From the NCBI GenBank assembly GCA_023853785.1, contig JAJIRX010000938.1:1-33708 (forward strand): a DNA stretch of 33,708 bases, written 5' to 3'. This DNA is from Psilocybe azurescens. Lineage: Eukaryota > Basidiomycota > Agaricomycetes > Agaricales > Agrocybaceae. A program made the translations under genes and the position numbers. Positions 1-10,579 of this stretch are shown here, one piece after another. The notes below the pieces were generated by a model, which did no database searches, was not told the DNA's origin, and was given only the letters and a program-made list of their open reading frames with translations. Within the stretch, counting starts at the first letter, position 1. Each line of letters opens with the position of its first letter.

Positions 1-403
1 CAGGTTTATTTAGAGACAGTAAGAGTCGGTAGCAGTATGTAGCACCTTGAAGTCAGCGCCAGGCTGAACGGCGAAATCCGCTTCTAATGGTCGTCAGTCT
101 TTCGTGTGTGGGCTTTTTCGGTTTAAAACCCTTAAAAAACCAGTCAAAACCCGAAATTTGTAAAATAGGAAACCTGTATCCAAATTCTAAAGCCCGTCAC
201 ACAGAGTACAGATTTCGCGCCACAAGTACTATATTCTACTCAAAAACCCGGTGAGATAACGGGGAGAAGCCAGATTAAGATGCATGCTCTCCATTAGGAT
301 GTGAAATTTTCCCAAAACGGATTTGTGCCTAGATCGAATAGCCAATCGAACGTTCCTCACACAAATTGCTGATGCAACGTGGGCCGCCAAGATAATCTAT
401 AAT

Positions 404-412
404 AATATAAAG
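404..412 (+). promoter_or_regulatory. Possible TATA box of the first F-box gene
   Basis: AATATAAAG lies about 115 bases upstream of the ATG at 527, in a 526-base stretch with no convincing gene. The start context CAAATGG has A at -3 and G at +4, a good eukaryotic initiation context. Placement rests on the motif and distance only. Apart from this I see nothing recognisable in 1-526. Confidence 0.35.
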
Positions 413-526
413 CCGCTCAGGACGTCCTTTGTCTTTGCTCTCTACCATAGCCCCAATTTCTCAGCCCTCCGTCTCGAGTCACTGACATATCCCAGAGGGA
501 AGTGGGGCCAACTGGATAAATAACAA

Positions 527-1903
527 ATGGCACCTCGAACACGATCCAACCGTGGAGAGATCATCGAGAAACAACGCATTCTCGCGAGCGGCGGAAGGCT
601 CAACTCGAAAGGCCTCCCCGCTCTACCAGACGAGCTTTACCTCGAAATCGCCTCCTATATTCCTACGAGAATCGTTCCAACGCTGGACGAAAAAGTAGAT
701 GCGGACTCAGAGGCGCCTCGATATCGTCATTTCACATTGAGCGCACTCTCACAGACGTGTCGTACCTTGCGCCGTTTTTCCTGGGGTGTCTCTGGCAGCG
801 TATTGAGGTGTTTGACGGGATGGAAACTGGAAATGGACCTCTTCTATCAACACGTGGAAGATACATGGGGGGATGTTATACCCTCCGATAAAGCGCATTC
901 GAGGTGACAGATACGCTAAGGAGCTCATAAGACAGTTGGAGATTGTCACAGTACGAAACCCGGATCTTGCGCAATATGTAAAGTCAGTTTCATGTTTTCA
1001 AAACTTCATTACTATCTACCTCTGACAGCAGCTTAAAATTTCCCTATTGTGACCAACTGTTGGTCCTCAGTGTCTTGGACGTCATGTTCGTTACCCATTC
1101 TGCTGACAACGTTCTCGCAGAGGTCGCACGCTCTATGACTCTCCTGCCTAATCTACACACCGTGCAATTCGCATTCTCCGAAGGCGAAGGGCTAGGCGGA
1201 TATATTTTTGGGAAATATTTTCTTCGCACACATATCCCCAAGTTCGAACTCTTTGCATACCGCCCGGTTATCTCTCCAGGAAGATGTTTCCTGAGCTGCG
1301 ACGTGTCGTCCCCTATTTGAATCACCGTTTTCTGCAACTGGATACGGAATGCACATGGGGGATTCAAGAACTAGGCTCAACATATCTGAGCCCAAACAAC
1401 GCTGAATGTAAGTTGCATAGTTGAATAATCTATATATGACATTTTCTAATCGACCGTGTATTCCAATTGTTCAGGTTTGGCAAGACATTATCAGAATTTG
1501 CATGATGTTACGATTCACTATCTCACTTTTAAACCAGACAGAAATGTAAGCCATATAATGTTTACACACACAACCAACTGACAATGTTTAGTTAACAAGT
1601 ACGAATGATCTACAAAGAATCTCGCAGTTTTTATGCCGCCTAGGATATTTACACACTATAAGAATCAGCATGGATCTTCATTTTCCAGAGAAATTCAAGT
1701 GCCATGTACCGGAAGCATATTTTGCCACACCACCAGAGGAGGTCAATAAATGGGTGCTCTATGCTTGCAACGTTCTTCAATATTCGGGTAAGGAACTAGA
1801 TAAATCTGTCCAGAAGCGGGTTATTCTCATGTACAAGGATGGTCGTGTGGAGACATTGGACGCATCGAAAGGTAATGACATTGTTACCACAACTCTAAAT
1901 TAG
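527..1903 (+). pseudogene. F-box protein gene, four exons, three -1 frameshifts
   Basis: Probable substrate adaptor of an SCF ubiquitin ligase, of the large F-box family typical of Agaricomycetes. Exons are read as 527-982, 1032-1407, 1475-1545 and 1592-1903, with GT-AG introns of 49, 67 and 46 bases; ignoring the shifts, about 405 residues. The F-box-like helix GLPALPDELYLEIASYIP is at residues 29-46, followed by SQTCRTLRR and LLPNLHTVQF, family-typical segments. The frame moves by -1 three times: at the T5 run near 776-780, the G6 run near 867-872 and the C4 run near 1236-1239. Each is what the loss of one base would produce. Downstream splice sites and the last 104 codons are clean, so decay is either recent or the shifts are sequencing errors in homopolymers. 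The family call is fairly secure; the substrate is unknown. Confidence 0.7.
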
Positions 1904-2281
1904 AGTAAGATACAAATAAAAATGGTATTTAACCAAATATCGTGATGGCAGCACACCGAGCGTTCGAGAATATGAAAATATGAGCGTAGGCGGCCCCGAC
2001 GCGCGACGCGTCTGAACTCAGGTGATAAATCAAACACATCACATGAGCGTTACCCCCAGGCCTGACTTTTGAGTAAAGAGTTTTCCTTCACCACGTTGCA
2101 CGCAAATGCACGATCATTTCATGACAAAGGGCTCTCAAGCGACCACTCAACATCTGCATGCGTCTTCTCTGAGAACTCAACGCAAAGAAAGCTCCATTGG
2201 ACAACTCTACTCCATTTACAATGCTTTCAATTCTTGCCGGCGTGCGTCTCTGCTCTTCGCACAACATTTAATTTCCGATGA

Positions 2282-3219
2282 AACAAATCTTCTCGAACTG
2301 CCGCGGAGCAAGAGCTCACAAAAATCTCTAAAGTCACTCTACAATCTCTGCCTGTTGAAATTTTGCTTCATATCTTTTCTTTTTCCAACTCGGGCCCTAC
2401 ATTATTTCCCATGGTGTCTGCAAAGACTGCCAGTCTTCTATCCCTGGCTAAGCTGCATCCTATTCGACGCCGTCTGTTTGATCTATATAATAAGATCATA
2501 AGCAATCCCCATTTTCAAAACTCATTTACATGTCGCTGGACAACCTCCACCCATTAGACAGGCAGGCGTACATCGACTCGTTACTTGCTCAATACCCTGT
2601 GATTCCTGAGGAATTTTGTATGTGGATCCTCTCGGGTGACCCACCCGACTTGTCACAGCATGTACATGGCCAGGAATTCAATTGGGGAATCGTGGTACAG
2701 GTGATCACTGGCGAAGATTTGGTGTTAACTGGTTGGGATATAAGAACAACTCCCCACAACTATTTGCGATGTTGTACAGAAACAAGATCCCTGATGTCAA
2801 ATTCATACCTGCACTCCTAATTTGGAGCGACAGTAGTAGGACGGATTTGTTCATATTTTCTGAAGACGAGCATGACCTCTTTAGCAGTGTATATACCGCC
2901 CACTTTTTGGAGCACGAGACGTTGGCTGTCATTCCCCATAAGCGAGAAAACTGCAAATATGGTGACCACTCGGACGACGATTCTGTTTGCTACTACACTA
3001 ACGTCTGGCTTGCGGATTGGGTCAGCTATGTAAAATGTCATTGGAAAGGTATTGGCCGTGCCGTTCTTGTTCCTGAAAAAATGTATGACGGATGTGCTAT
3101 GCAAGTCGGTCCATCCTGCAACCAGTACTAGTAAATTCGATGAAGCACTCCCTGCAACGCTTCCTACGTTTCCGCGGAATTTTTGCGATACCATCCCTCA
3201 CTTTGCTCTATTCAGCTGA
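2282..3219 (+). pseudogene. F-box-like gene, copy 1, multiply frameshifted
   Basis: A clear F-box motif, LQSLPVEILLHIFSFSNSG, is encoded at about 2339-2395. It is followed by a second conserved part in other frames: SLDNLHPLD..YPVIPEEFCMWIL (2530 on), then NWLGYKNNSPQLFAMLYRNK..LLIWSDSSRTDLFIFSEDEHDLF (2725-2880) and a tail LPTFPRNFCDTIPHFALFS ending at 3217-3219. Reading it through needs shifts near 2525, 2725 and 3115, and the F-box frame has a stop at 2279 just upstream, so the true start is lost or lies in an unseen exon. Positions 2090-2250 are also conserved in the second copy near 6902-7045, so the duplicated unit begins before the F-box. The gene converges on NmrA copy 1. F-box role is inferred from the motif; the C-terminal domain is not one I can name. 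Confidence 0.6.
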
Positions 3220-3493
3220 TATCGCCTTGCGTTTTTGACAATATCGGTCAGGATGTATGTATCGTGCTTGAGCTTTCTTACTGTCCTTTTACTGATCATC
3301 TTTCAAACTTACAACTGAAATGTGAAATATTCAATCTCTCCTGGTCAGAGCATATATGTGCCTTGATGGTGATCGGTTTCCATATATATTTTTGGTAAAG
3401 GAGTAATAATCCTGTAGTCCTTCTGCGACGCGCTAACGGTTTCACGCGCGGTTTGTACACATTCAGATGCCTCTATTAGTTTAATAGCTACAA

Positions 3494-4481
3494 TCATTTG
3501 ATCCACAATTGCCGGTTTGCTTCAAAGTATTCCAACAGAGTGTGCTTGCCTACAAACTTGCGACCTTCTGCAGCGATAGTGGGATCGATGAATACGGCCT
3601 CTTCACTTCCCTGTTCGATTTTTTGTCCAATTCCGCTAAAAACTTGGCGTACTCCGCTTGCCAGTTTACCCGGACGTAGAAAGCTGCTTGCTCTTCTACA
3701 GTATATCTTTGAATGTGATCTTTCGTCCCAATACCGAGGACGCAATCTTGGCGGCCTATTTAATCATGTGGCAAAGTTTAGTGAGTCTTCACCCTGAAGT
3801 ACGGACATAGACTTGAAATAAGGCTTACATCTTCATAGGAAAGGAGCTCTGGACCAACGACGAAAATATCCTTGTTCGGACTTTTCTCAGAAGTTAGACA
3901 ATCGAACGCCGCTTGCGCGATATCATCTGTTGATACCCAGGGTATACGCCCATCTTGAGTGGCCGAGAAGATGAGGTCATTCTCTCTGATGCTTGAGCCA
4001 AAGTTTGCTTCAAAGTTCTCTGTGTGAGAAGATATGTCAGTTAGAATATTTTAGTGGAAGAGTCACACGCACGAATAAACCACGTAGGCCGCAAGACAGC
4101 GTAGTCCACTCCGATATCAATGAGGTGCTGGTGAATTACACTCCCTGGTGCGGCAGATTTACTATCAGCTTGCACCTGGGTGGACGACAATAAGACGAAT
4201 CGCTTGACGCCTTTGGAGATGGCAAGGTCGACAAAGGACGTCACCACCGATGCATCCGTGTTAATTGGTGGTTTTACAATGTACACCCGATCGACATTTG
4301 CTTCGGCGCTCAAGGCAGTTTCGTGAGTTGTCTTATCAAACCAGTCAAATTTGACGGCTTTGAAAGGTTCTGGTGCCTTTCCAGCGCGAGTGGCAATAAC
4401 GACAGGCTGGTTTGCATTCTGTAGAAGTTGGGCCAGGGCGAACCCTGTCCGGCCAGTCCCTCCTGTGATGAGAGTGGTCAT
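3494..4481 (-). pseudogene. NmrA-like NAD(P)-binding reductase, copy 1, two frameshifts in exon 3
   Basis: Related to fungal agroclavine/festuclavine dehydrogenase-like proteins (atypical short-chain dehydrogenases of the NmrA family), probably a soluble NAD(P)H-dependent oxidoreductase. Exons are 4481-4073, 4019-3829 and 3755-3494. Exon 1 starts with the Rossmann signature TLITGGTGRTG (residues 3-13) and carries VKFDWFD and VDLAISKGVKRFVLLSS; it ends at WFI. Exon 2 carries IPWVSTDDIAQAAFD and SPNKDIFVVGPELLSYED; exon 3 ends GKHTLLEYFEANRQLWIK. Exons 1 and 2 are exactly as long as in copies 2 and 3 (409 and 191 bases). Exon 3 is 262 instead of 264 bases: one A is missing at 3708-3710 and one at the A6 run 3619-3624 (both T on the plus strand). 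The two losses put the middle of the exon out of frame and create an early stop. There is no basis for assigning an alkaloid pathway, since no prenyltransferase or other partner is present. Confidence 0.75.
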
Positions 4482-4545
4482 ATTGAATTGAATTGTTGTT
4501 CTTGGGTAATATTAGGTTTTGTGTAATAGATGTTGACCCATGAGA

Positions 4546-4553
4546 CTATATAG
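4546..4553 (-). promoter_or_regulatory. TATA box of NmrA copy 1
   Basis: CTATATAG sits 65-72 bases upstream of the ATG at 4481, the same place as TATAAAAG in copy 2. It is supported by position and by the parallel with the paralogue. The rest of 4554-5215 holds only short open frames with no recognisable domain. Confidence 0.4.
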
Positions 4554-5215
4554 CTATATTCTCAAGTTGGCTGGGAAATTCTGAGATGATGTAGTTGTAT
4601 TCCATGCCATAATTACTATTCGATGGCAATCTCTGCCGTTAATCATGTCGTCTATTGTCTTACACATCCCCGAGTCTCTTAGTAAGTAGTGTTCGGAATT
4701 TGGTCGAAAGAGTAGTTATGATTCGTGATTTGCCCTTGTAGAAGAACCGAATGGGAACTTTGAGTACCAAATCACCTGGTTTGTGCTTTTTCACCGGGTA
4801 GGTGGGATTCTTTCGGTTACTCCGATTTTGGTCCCATTTTTACTCATAAGATCCACAACATCCACAATTCAAGCTTACATTGAGGAGAAAACCGTGCTTG
4901 ATTTGTCAAGAGTCGAACGTGGAGGCTTCAATCCTTCAACCGTGCGTGCTTCTGAATCTCATTCATTTTGTGATTATTATATCAGGTTATTGTCATCGCT
5001 GTCGAGCTACCGCAAATTCTTGAGCGGGTCATCGAATTGGAGCCTCGCCAGTTTTGGCGCAAGCGCCAATTGCCTAGTTGGTGTTTGACATCACCGTTTT
5101 CTTCCATTTATCTTGCTCCATACAGTAATCTTCCATGTAAGTCAGCCACATATTCCGCATGAGGATAGACATTTGTCTCTGCATAGCTCGTAGTTATATA
5201 ATGGGCCATCTCCAT

Positions 5216-5455
5216 TTACCCGCAAGGTTGATCATACTCGGGAAATGTCAGGCTTGAGTCTGGGTAGATACTATAAGCAATAACGCCGCCAGCATCAATT
5301 AACGCATGAAACCATCTTCCAAGCATTCCCCAGTCTACTGTCAAGATCAAGTAAAATTTCCAAACAAATATTCTCACCCAGAAACTGCTCATATATAAAT
5401 ATGGCCATGCCTCGTAATCCAGGACCATCGTCAAACTTGGAGCTTTCTTGTTCAT
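5216..5455 (-). CDS. Unrecognised 79-residue open frame, possibly a gene remnant
   Basis: I do not recognise this frame. It reads MNKKAPSLTMVLDYEAWPYLYM and ends SSLTFPEYDQPCG. Inside it GTGAGAATATTTG...CTTGACAG (about 5381-5344) could be a short intron, so the real product may differ from the straight translation. The second half, WGMLGRWFHALIDAGGVIAYSIYP, looks like folded protein rather than random sequence. Neighbours are decayed (BTB relic to the right, NmrA copy 1 to the left). It may be a fragment of a larger lost gene; a chance frame cannot be excluded. 5456-5790 shows nothing further. Confidence 0.25.
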   Translation of the reverse strand: MNKKAPSLTMVLDYEAWPYLYMSSFWVRIFVWKFYLILTVDWGMLGRWFHALIDAGGVIAYSIYPDSSLTFPEYDQPCG

Positions 5456-5797
5456 GGAATTTGGGTACTATACCCGCAGGGCAACTGAACAGACTTGAAT
5501 GCTAGGTGCTAACCCTGATAGAGATGAAGGAGTCAGTTTAATAGCTCCAGTTTCTATATATGACTATCATCTGAAACTACCAGGTAAAGCTTGAAGCGGT
5601 TCACCTAGATATGAAAAGTAAATAAGCACCCGTCATCGTCATTGATCTGGATTTACCCCGGAGATCCAACTCATGTAGAATCAACTTAAGAAATCATCTT
5701 TTCCGAGCAAGGCCATGATTATCCTACCATAGATCTCCTCCTCTTGTAGCTATTGCAACCGTAAAGAACTTCGCTGTTTCTATGCCTATCCATAGTC

Positions 5798-6298
5798 AAT
5801 GATACCGACGCCGCCGTAGTTGTCCAATCATTCGATATCGTAACTTTCTCCCTCCATTCAAAATATTTAGAACACCCGGCAAGGAGGTTGACATTGAGAA
5901 GCAGACCTAGCGGAATTAAATTGTGATTCTAGAAGAGCCGGCCAACATCCTTCAGGTCCTGTTAGAGTTTGTGTGTCCACGGAAATTTCCAAGTCTTGTA
6001 GGTATGGATTTTGAAACGCTGACGGAGCTAAAGGAGGCAGCAGAGAAGTACGAGGTATACAATACCATGAGCCACTGTGGCATTTTTGAGGCGAATAGCG
6101 GTGTTACTTTCTTGTTGATTTATATTCCATCCCACTCTGTCAAAATACTGTCGTACGGTGTAAGATTTGATTATCCCAGCCTGATCAACTCGACAACACA
6201 TACCTTGATACTCTTCCCGCCAAAACTCATTTACCCTGGGTATGTTGATCCTCAGGTTGTCCACTACCAATCACTTGCAACTAGGAAGTCTTCCATAT
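5798..6298 (+). pseudogene. BTB/POZ domain protein relic, cut by a solo LTR
   Basis: The pattern is that of the abundant basidiomycete BTB/POZ proteins (protein-interaction domain, often cullin-3 adaptors). It starts DTDAAVVVQSFDIVTFSLHSKYLEH in one frame from about 5801. After a shift and stops it resumes as VILEEPANILQVLLEFVCP and LTELKEAAEKYEVYNTMSHC (5923-6080), the helices that close a BTB fold. HSVKILSYGVRFDYPSLI (about 6130-6190) resembles the segment after the domain. No start codon fits, the join near 5880-5920 is degenerate, and the frame runs into the LTR at 6299. With the LTR and one target copy removed the frame would stop within two codons, so the LTR landed at or near the end of an already damaged gene. 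Confidence 0.55.
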
Positions 6299-6539
6299 TG
6301 AAAGCCTGGCGTCACCAGGCTCACTGAGGAGTCACGCAGAGAATGACAGGACCACGATATATCGATAGAACGACTGACTGGGCTACAGGTGTACGGTGCA
6401 TAGTGTCTAAGTGTAAGAGAGAAGTCGACGTCGAAGGAATGGGTTGCAGATCACGGTCACGGTCACGTGTATGTAAATGTAATAGATAAGATAATAATAT
6501 GGAAAGGGGCTGTAGTAAGACTGGGGCGCCAGGCTTACA
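6299..6539 (-). mobile_element. Solo LTR (241 bp) related to the chromovirus LTR, CATAT target duplication
   Basis: Begins TGAAAGCCTGGCG and ends GCCAGGCTTACA on the plus strand, so it has TG...CA ends. It is flanked on both sides by CATAT (6294-6298 and 6540-6544). Its first and last dozen bases resemble those of the 288-bp LTR at 14774 and 20300 (TGAAAGGCTGCC ... CCAGGCTTACA), while the middle differs, so it is a divergent member of a related family. Orientation is taken from that match (element on the minus strand). No internal region remains, the usual product of LTR-LTR recombination. The following 6545-6901 contains nothing I can identify. Confidence 0.85.
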
Positions 6540-6901
6540 CATATCATAACATAGGTCCAATATCACAACAGACAGGGCACTTCTACAAATTAAGGTGTGT
6601 CATTTATTAACGAGAGTTCTACTGGAACACAACCTATATGCTTAACATGGTGAAACTATGAGGATGAAATGGGTCAGGCAACTGAACATGCATGACTGTG
6701 CCCTTCCCCTACAGCGGTTCAAAAACGGTTTAAGAACGGTTTTTCTCCAAGTGTCGCCGCTTGCAGTCTATGAGTATCAGAAGTAGAAGCTTGACCAAGG
6801 TGGGCCAGAATTCTACCCGGAACGGTGATTGCAGAGAGCCGATCGGGCGGCCGGGTCTCCCCCTACCAGCAGTGACTCTGAGACTCCTTTGCCTCACATC
6901 C

Positions 6902-7661
6902 ACCACGTTGCACTACCATTTCTCGACAAAGGGCTTTTAAGCGACACAATATTTTAATTGAGCACCCAACGAAAGGAAAGCTACATGGGACAACTCCACT
7001 CCATTTTCAATGCTTTCAAGTCTTTTTGGCGTGCGTCTCTGCATGGACACTGGACAATCTCCAACCATTTGACACCCGATGTCCGGCCATTCCCGATGAC
7101 TTTCGCGTGTGGATTCTCGAATGGCCTGACCGCCTTGTCATAGCATCTACGTGGCTGGTGCTTCCTTTTGTCAATTGCAGGTCCACGACTTGCATGCGAA
7201 GGCTGGGGACCAACTGGTTGGGATATACGCATGCTGCGTCCCCAGAACTTTCTGTCGTGCTGTATAAAAACAATACTCCGGATGCGAGGGTTATGTCTAC
7301 TCTTCTAATTTGGATCACACTATCACGGACTGGCTGATATTTAACAAAGACGAACCTCTTTGGTAAGGTCTATGTCACCGACGTTTTGGACCTCGGGTAG
7401 TCCGCGGTTATCCCCAACGCGTTCGGAGGTCTACATCGACAAATCGTATGCGGATTGGATTAGCTACATGAAGTATCATTGGGAGTTTCTGTCAGTTTCG
7501 TCCGAATACCTGATGTTTTGCCTGGGCGAAATTCCACTCCTGACAGACGCCTTCCGGCAAGGCCAGTGCCAATTTTCTTTGGTCATTCCTATGACTTTGC
7601 GCTTCCCACATTTCCCCGGTCATTGTGCGAAACAGTCATCGAGCATGTACAGTATGGCTAG
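6902..7661 (+). pseudogene. F-box-like gene, copy 2, F-box deleted
   Basis: Parallel to 2090-3219. The leader (TQRKESYMGQLHSIFNAFKSFWRASL, also present in copy 1) is joined near 7040 directly to TLDNLQPFD..AIPDDFRVWIL, so roughly 300 bases carrying the F-box are absent. It continues with LGTNWLGYTHAASPELSVVLYKNN and LLIWITLSRTG, stops near 7337, and resumes in other frames with ADWISYMKYHWE and a tail DFALPTFPRSLCETVIEHVQYG ending at 7659-7661. Loss of the F-box plus several shifts make it non-functional. It converges on NmrA copy 2, as copy 1 does on its partner, showing that the pair was duplicated together. Confidence 0.6.
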
Positions 7662-7802
7662 TGTCTAGGATCCTTTTTTTGTCCAAAGAATCGGATATAT
7701 ATACAATTTGCTCAGCGAATCCCATAATTGACGCTGAGAGCGGCGTTAATAATTATTTGAGATCGCCCTTCATTCGATTACGATCTAGAATCATTCAAAT
7801 GA

Positions 7803-8820
7803 TCACTTGGCCCACACACTCTTGTTTGCCTGGAAGAATTCCAACAAGGTGTGCTTTCCCACAAATTTGCGACCTTCTGCAGCGGCAGTAGAGTCGTTGA
7901 ACACGGCTTCCTCACTCCCCTGCTCAACCTTTCTATCCATCTCCGCTAGCATATTGGCGTACTCAGGCGGTGCCCCGATCTGAATGTAGAAGTCGACTTG
8001 CTCCTCGACGGTGTATCTTTTATATGTGATCGTTCGTCCGAGCACAGAAGATAAGATTTTGGCAGCCTGCAGTTGGAATGGTATCGCTCAGTGAGCCACA
8101 TTCCACGATATATACCAAACGTAACTCACATCTTCGTAGGAGTGAAGCTCGGGACCGACGACAAAGATATCCTTGTTCGGACTTTTCTCAGCTGTGAGAC
8201 CCTCGAATGTCGCTTGTGCGATATCATCTGTCGATACCCAGGGTATTCTTCCATCTTGTGCAGCCGAAAAGATTTGATCATGCTCTCTAATGCTCACACC
8301 GAAGTTTACCTCGAAGTTCTCTGTGAGTAGGGTTGTGGTATCAGCATCATTTACAATCAAAAATCAAAGCCGACATCGGATGCCCGAGGGTCAAGAATGA
8401 AGTACACTTACGAATAAACCACGTAGGCTTCACGACAACATAGTCTACCCCGGTGTCCAGGAGATGCTGATGCACCACACCTGCTGGAACGCGAGACTTG
8501 GAATCAGGTTCAAGTAGAGTAGCAGACAGCAGGGCAAATCGTTTAACGCCTCTGGATATAGCGAGGTCGACGAATGCTATGACCGCCGATGCATCTGAGC
8601 TGGCTGGGGCTGGTACGATGTACACCTGTTCGACATTTGCCTCCGGGCTCAAGGCAGCCTCGTGTGTCGTCGCATCGAACCAGTCGAACTTGACTGCTTT
8701 GAAGGGCTCTGGTGCTTTCCCCGAGCGAGTGGCAATAAGAACGGGTTTGTTTATATTGTGTAGGAGTTTGGCGAGAGCGAGTCCTGTTCGCCCAGTTCCT
8801 CCTGTGATAAGTGTTGTCAT
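7803..8820 (-). CDS. NmrA-like NAD(P)-dependent reductase, copy 2, intact (three exons)
   Basis: Exons 8820-8412, 8320-8130 and 8066-7803, GT-AG introns of 91 and 63 bases, giving 287 residues, the usual length for agroclavine/festuclavine dehydrogenase-like proteins. Residues 3-13 (TLITGGTGRTG) form the glycine-rich dinucleotide-binding loop; then FKAVKFDWFD, VDLAISRGVKRFALLSA, VDYVVVKPTWFI, GRIPWVSTDDIAQATFEGL and SPNKDIFVVGPELHSYED, and the C-terminus GKHTLLEFFQANKSVWAK. No signal peptide or membrane segment, so probably cytosolic. Reaction inferred: reduction of an imine, enone or similar small substrate with NAD(P)H; the substrate is unknown. A TATAAAAG lies about 80 bases upstream and the ATG has A at -3. 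It is the only one of three copies with all exons in frame. Some family members merely bind NADP as regulators, which cannot be excluded. Confidence 0.85.
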
Positions 8821-8896
8821 GCTTGTTCAGTGAGCTTGGTGCTGTTCTTTGGGATGTTAAGTGGTTTAATGAAAAGGAGATGCTTGGTTTATGAGC

Positions 8897-8904
8897 CTTT
8901 TATA
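8897..8904 (-). promoter_or_regulatory. TATA box of NmrA copy 2
   Basis: TATAAAAG on the minus strand, 77-84 bases upstream of the start codon at 8820. The corresponding site of copy 3 reads TACAAAAG (14133-14140), a single transition in the core. Confidence 0.6.
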
Positions 8905-9333
8905 GCTTACATTTTGGGCTGATAGTGATCACGATCATTTAGCTGACCACTGACAATTTCGCCTGTGCTAAAGCTGTCGATGATGGTCAGTAACTGTATA
9001 TAACACATAACCCGTTCCAGCTCGCGACGGGACAACTGCTCAATAAGCAATTATACTGCAAGCAGTAGTTACCCAGTTAAGATGCACAGATAACCCTTGA
9101 AACTGAAAATCACATCATGTAAAGTTTGTCAGAATTGGCAGCAGTCGATTCTTAAGTTGTTCTTGAAAGTTCGAACCGGGGATAATTGGGTTTCGTATTC
9201 GTGGACTCCACATCTTTTCTTTATAACGTCCGTAGGCTTTATTTTTGATATAAGTGCTCGTAAAAGCTTTATCAGGATCAAATAATCCCCTTATGGAAAC
9301 CCGCTCGCCTGCGCGTTGGACGGATACATGTTA

Positions 9334-9769
9334 CAGCAGAATTCAAAACGGTAGACGTTTTAAAAAAAAAAACGCAACTGCGCTTTTGTTTACCACAAAT
9401 AACCAGATATGGCATGCTCCACAGAAACCATGACGCAACGTGTCCTCGACTTGATTGCTCCACGTTCCCCATTTCACTTGATCTCTGGCCTCTTCCTCAA
9501 TACAGTCCACTATGTCAACGCAATATATCGACTGTTGGCCCTATCGTCGATGATCCCGCAAGAAAGAGCAGTCGCGATGACCACCCATCTTTTCGAAAGT
9601 TGGCCATAGAGTGGTATACTGTAGTACGGCGCACTTGCGCTGCTCCACTCCGCCCCACTATGTCGCCGCTCTGCTCCCCAATACCTCACCTGCCTAAATA
9701 CGGGTATTTATAAAACCAAAGGCGCAGTTGCGTTTTTTTTAAAAACGTCTACCGTTTTGCATTCTTCTG
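9334..9769. mobile_element. MITE, 436 bp, long imperfect terminal inverted repeats, TA target
   Basis: Left end CAGCAGAATTCAAAACGG, right end (reverse complement) CAGAAGAATGCAAAACGG; the inverted repeats run about 50 bases, through GTAGACG, a poly-A tract and CGCAACTGCGC. It is flanked by TA (9332-9333 and 9770-9771), and the sister block has a single uninterrupted site (CATGTTAACAAC near 14581), proving the ends. A TA duplication and CAG-starting ends fit a non-autonomous Tc1/mariner-type element. The 66-residue open frame inside resembles no transposase. Confidence 0.85.
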
Positions 9770-10579
9770 TAACAACTTTCTGCGTTTCCTTGCCGGGAAA
9801 CGCGTAATACTATCATGGTGCCGGCAGTCATAGAACGCCTCTAGAATCTGCTAAGAAGGGCAAACTATTTGAAGAGAGAAAATGTACGCCATATATTGAT
9901 ATGGGTTTAGAATCAGTGAGAATCCTGAATGAACTTGAAGATGCAATTAGGCCCGTGATGCCTTTTAATCCTTAACCTCAAGGCCAAGCAGGGCACAGAT
10001 AATGTCGAAGAGGCAACCACGGCTTCATTCTCATCGTCGTTCAATGATAAAATGAGAAAAATAAGGAACACAAGGGTAGTGCGTGGCATGATTGCGTCTG
10101 GGATTACTCAGTGCAAATATAGATTCTCACACGGTCTCAGCTGCCGTGAAGATATGTTCAGTTTAGTTTCTCAGCGCTCGAGTCACTTGTTCCCCATTCC
10201 AATGTCGGTGGTACGAAAAATTTGGTATCAGATCGGTATCCTACTATCAATATATAAATATGTTGGAGGTAATCATTACAAAATGGGACGGTGATATGTA
10301 GCGTTAAATAGTAGGTGATAATTAAATAGTAGGGGAGGGGGGATTAGTGGTTAGGAACTCTGACAGGGGTCGATAAGACAAGCAATAAACAAGAGAATCT
10401 AGAGAAAGAATCTAAATCATGGTAAGCAGGAGAAAAGGGATGAAAGGAGAGTGTGATGTACAGACGTCATGAATATGATGCAAAGCAAACGAACACAAAA
10501 AGCAAGAGAGCGTCGAAGATCTAGTGGGAGCACTGGTGTGGACGCACTTTTCTATCAAAAAATTGACAAAAGCTATGTA

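Larger units (their letters stand above)
7570..10108. repeat. Segmental duplication, block 2 (sister of 12809-20744)
   Basis: From CAATTTTCTT at 7570 to GGATTACT at 10108 this block matches 12809-20744 almost continuously, covering the tail of the F-box-like gene, the whole NmrA gene and about 1 kb of its upstream flank. Two interruptions break the match: the MITE at 9334-9769 is present here only, and the retrotransposon 14774-20587 is present only in the other block. 8905-9331 and 9772-10108 are therefore gene flank shared by both copies; I see no gene in them. 10109-10577 is single-copy and shows nothing recognisable. Confidence 0.85.

Noticed and set aside
323..523. 66-residue open frame upstream of the first F-box gene
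   Set aside because: It overlaps the likely promoter and leader and has no domain; an in-frame stop separates it from the F-box gene.
4783..5088. 101-residue open frame upstream of NmrA copy 1
   Set aside because: No recognisable domain, no paralogous support and no promoter signal; treated as non-coding.
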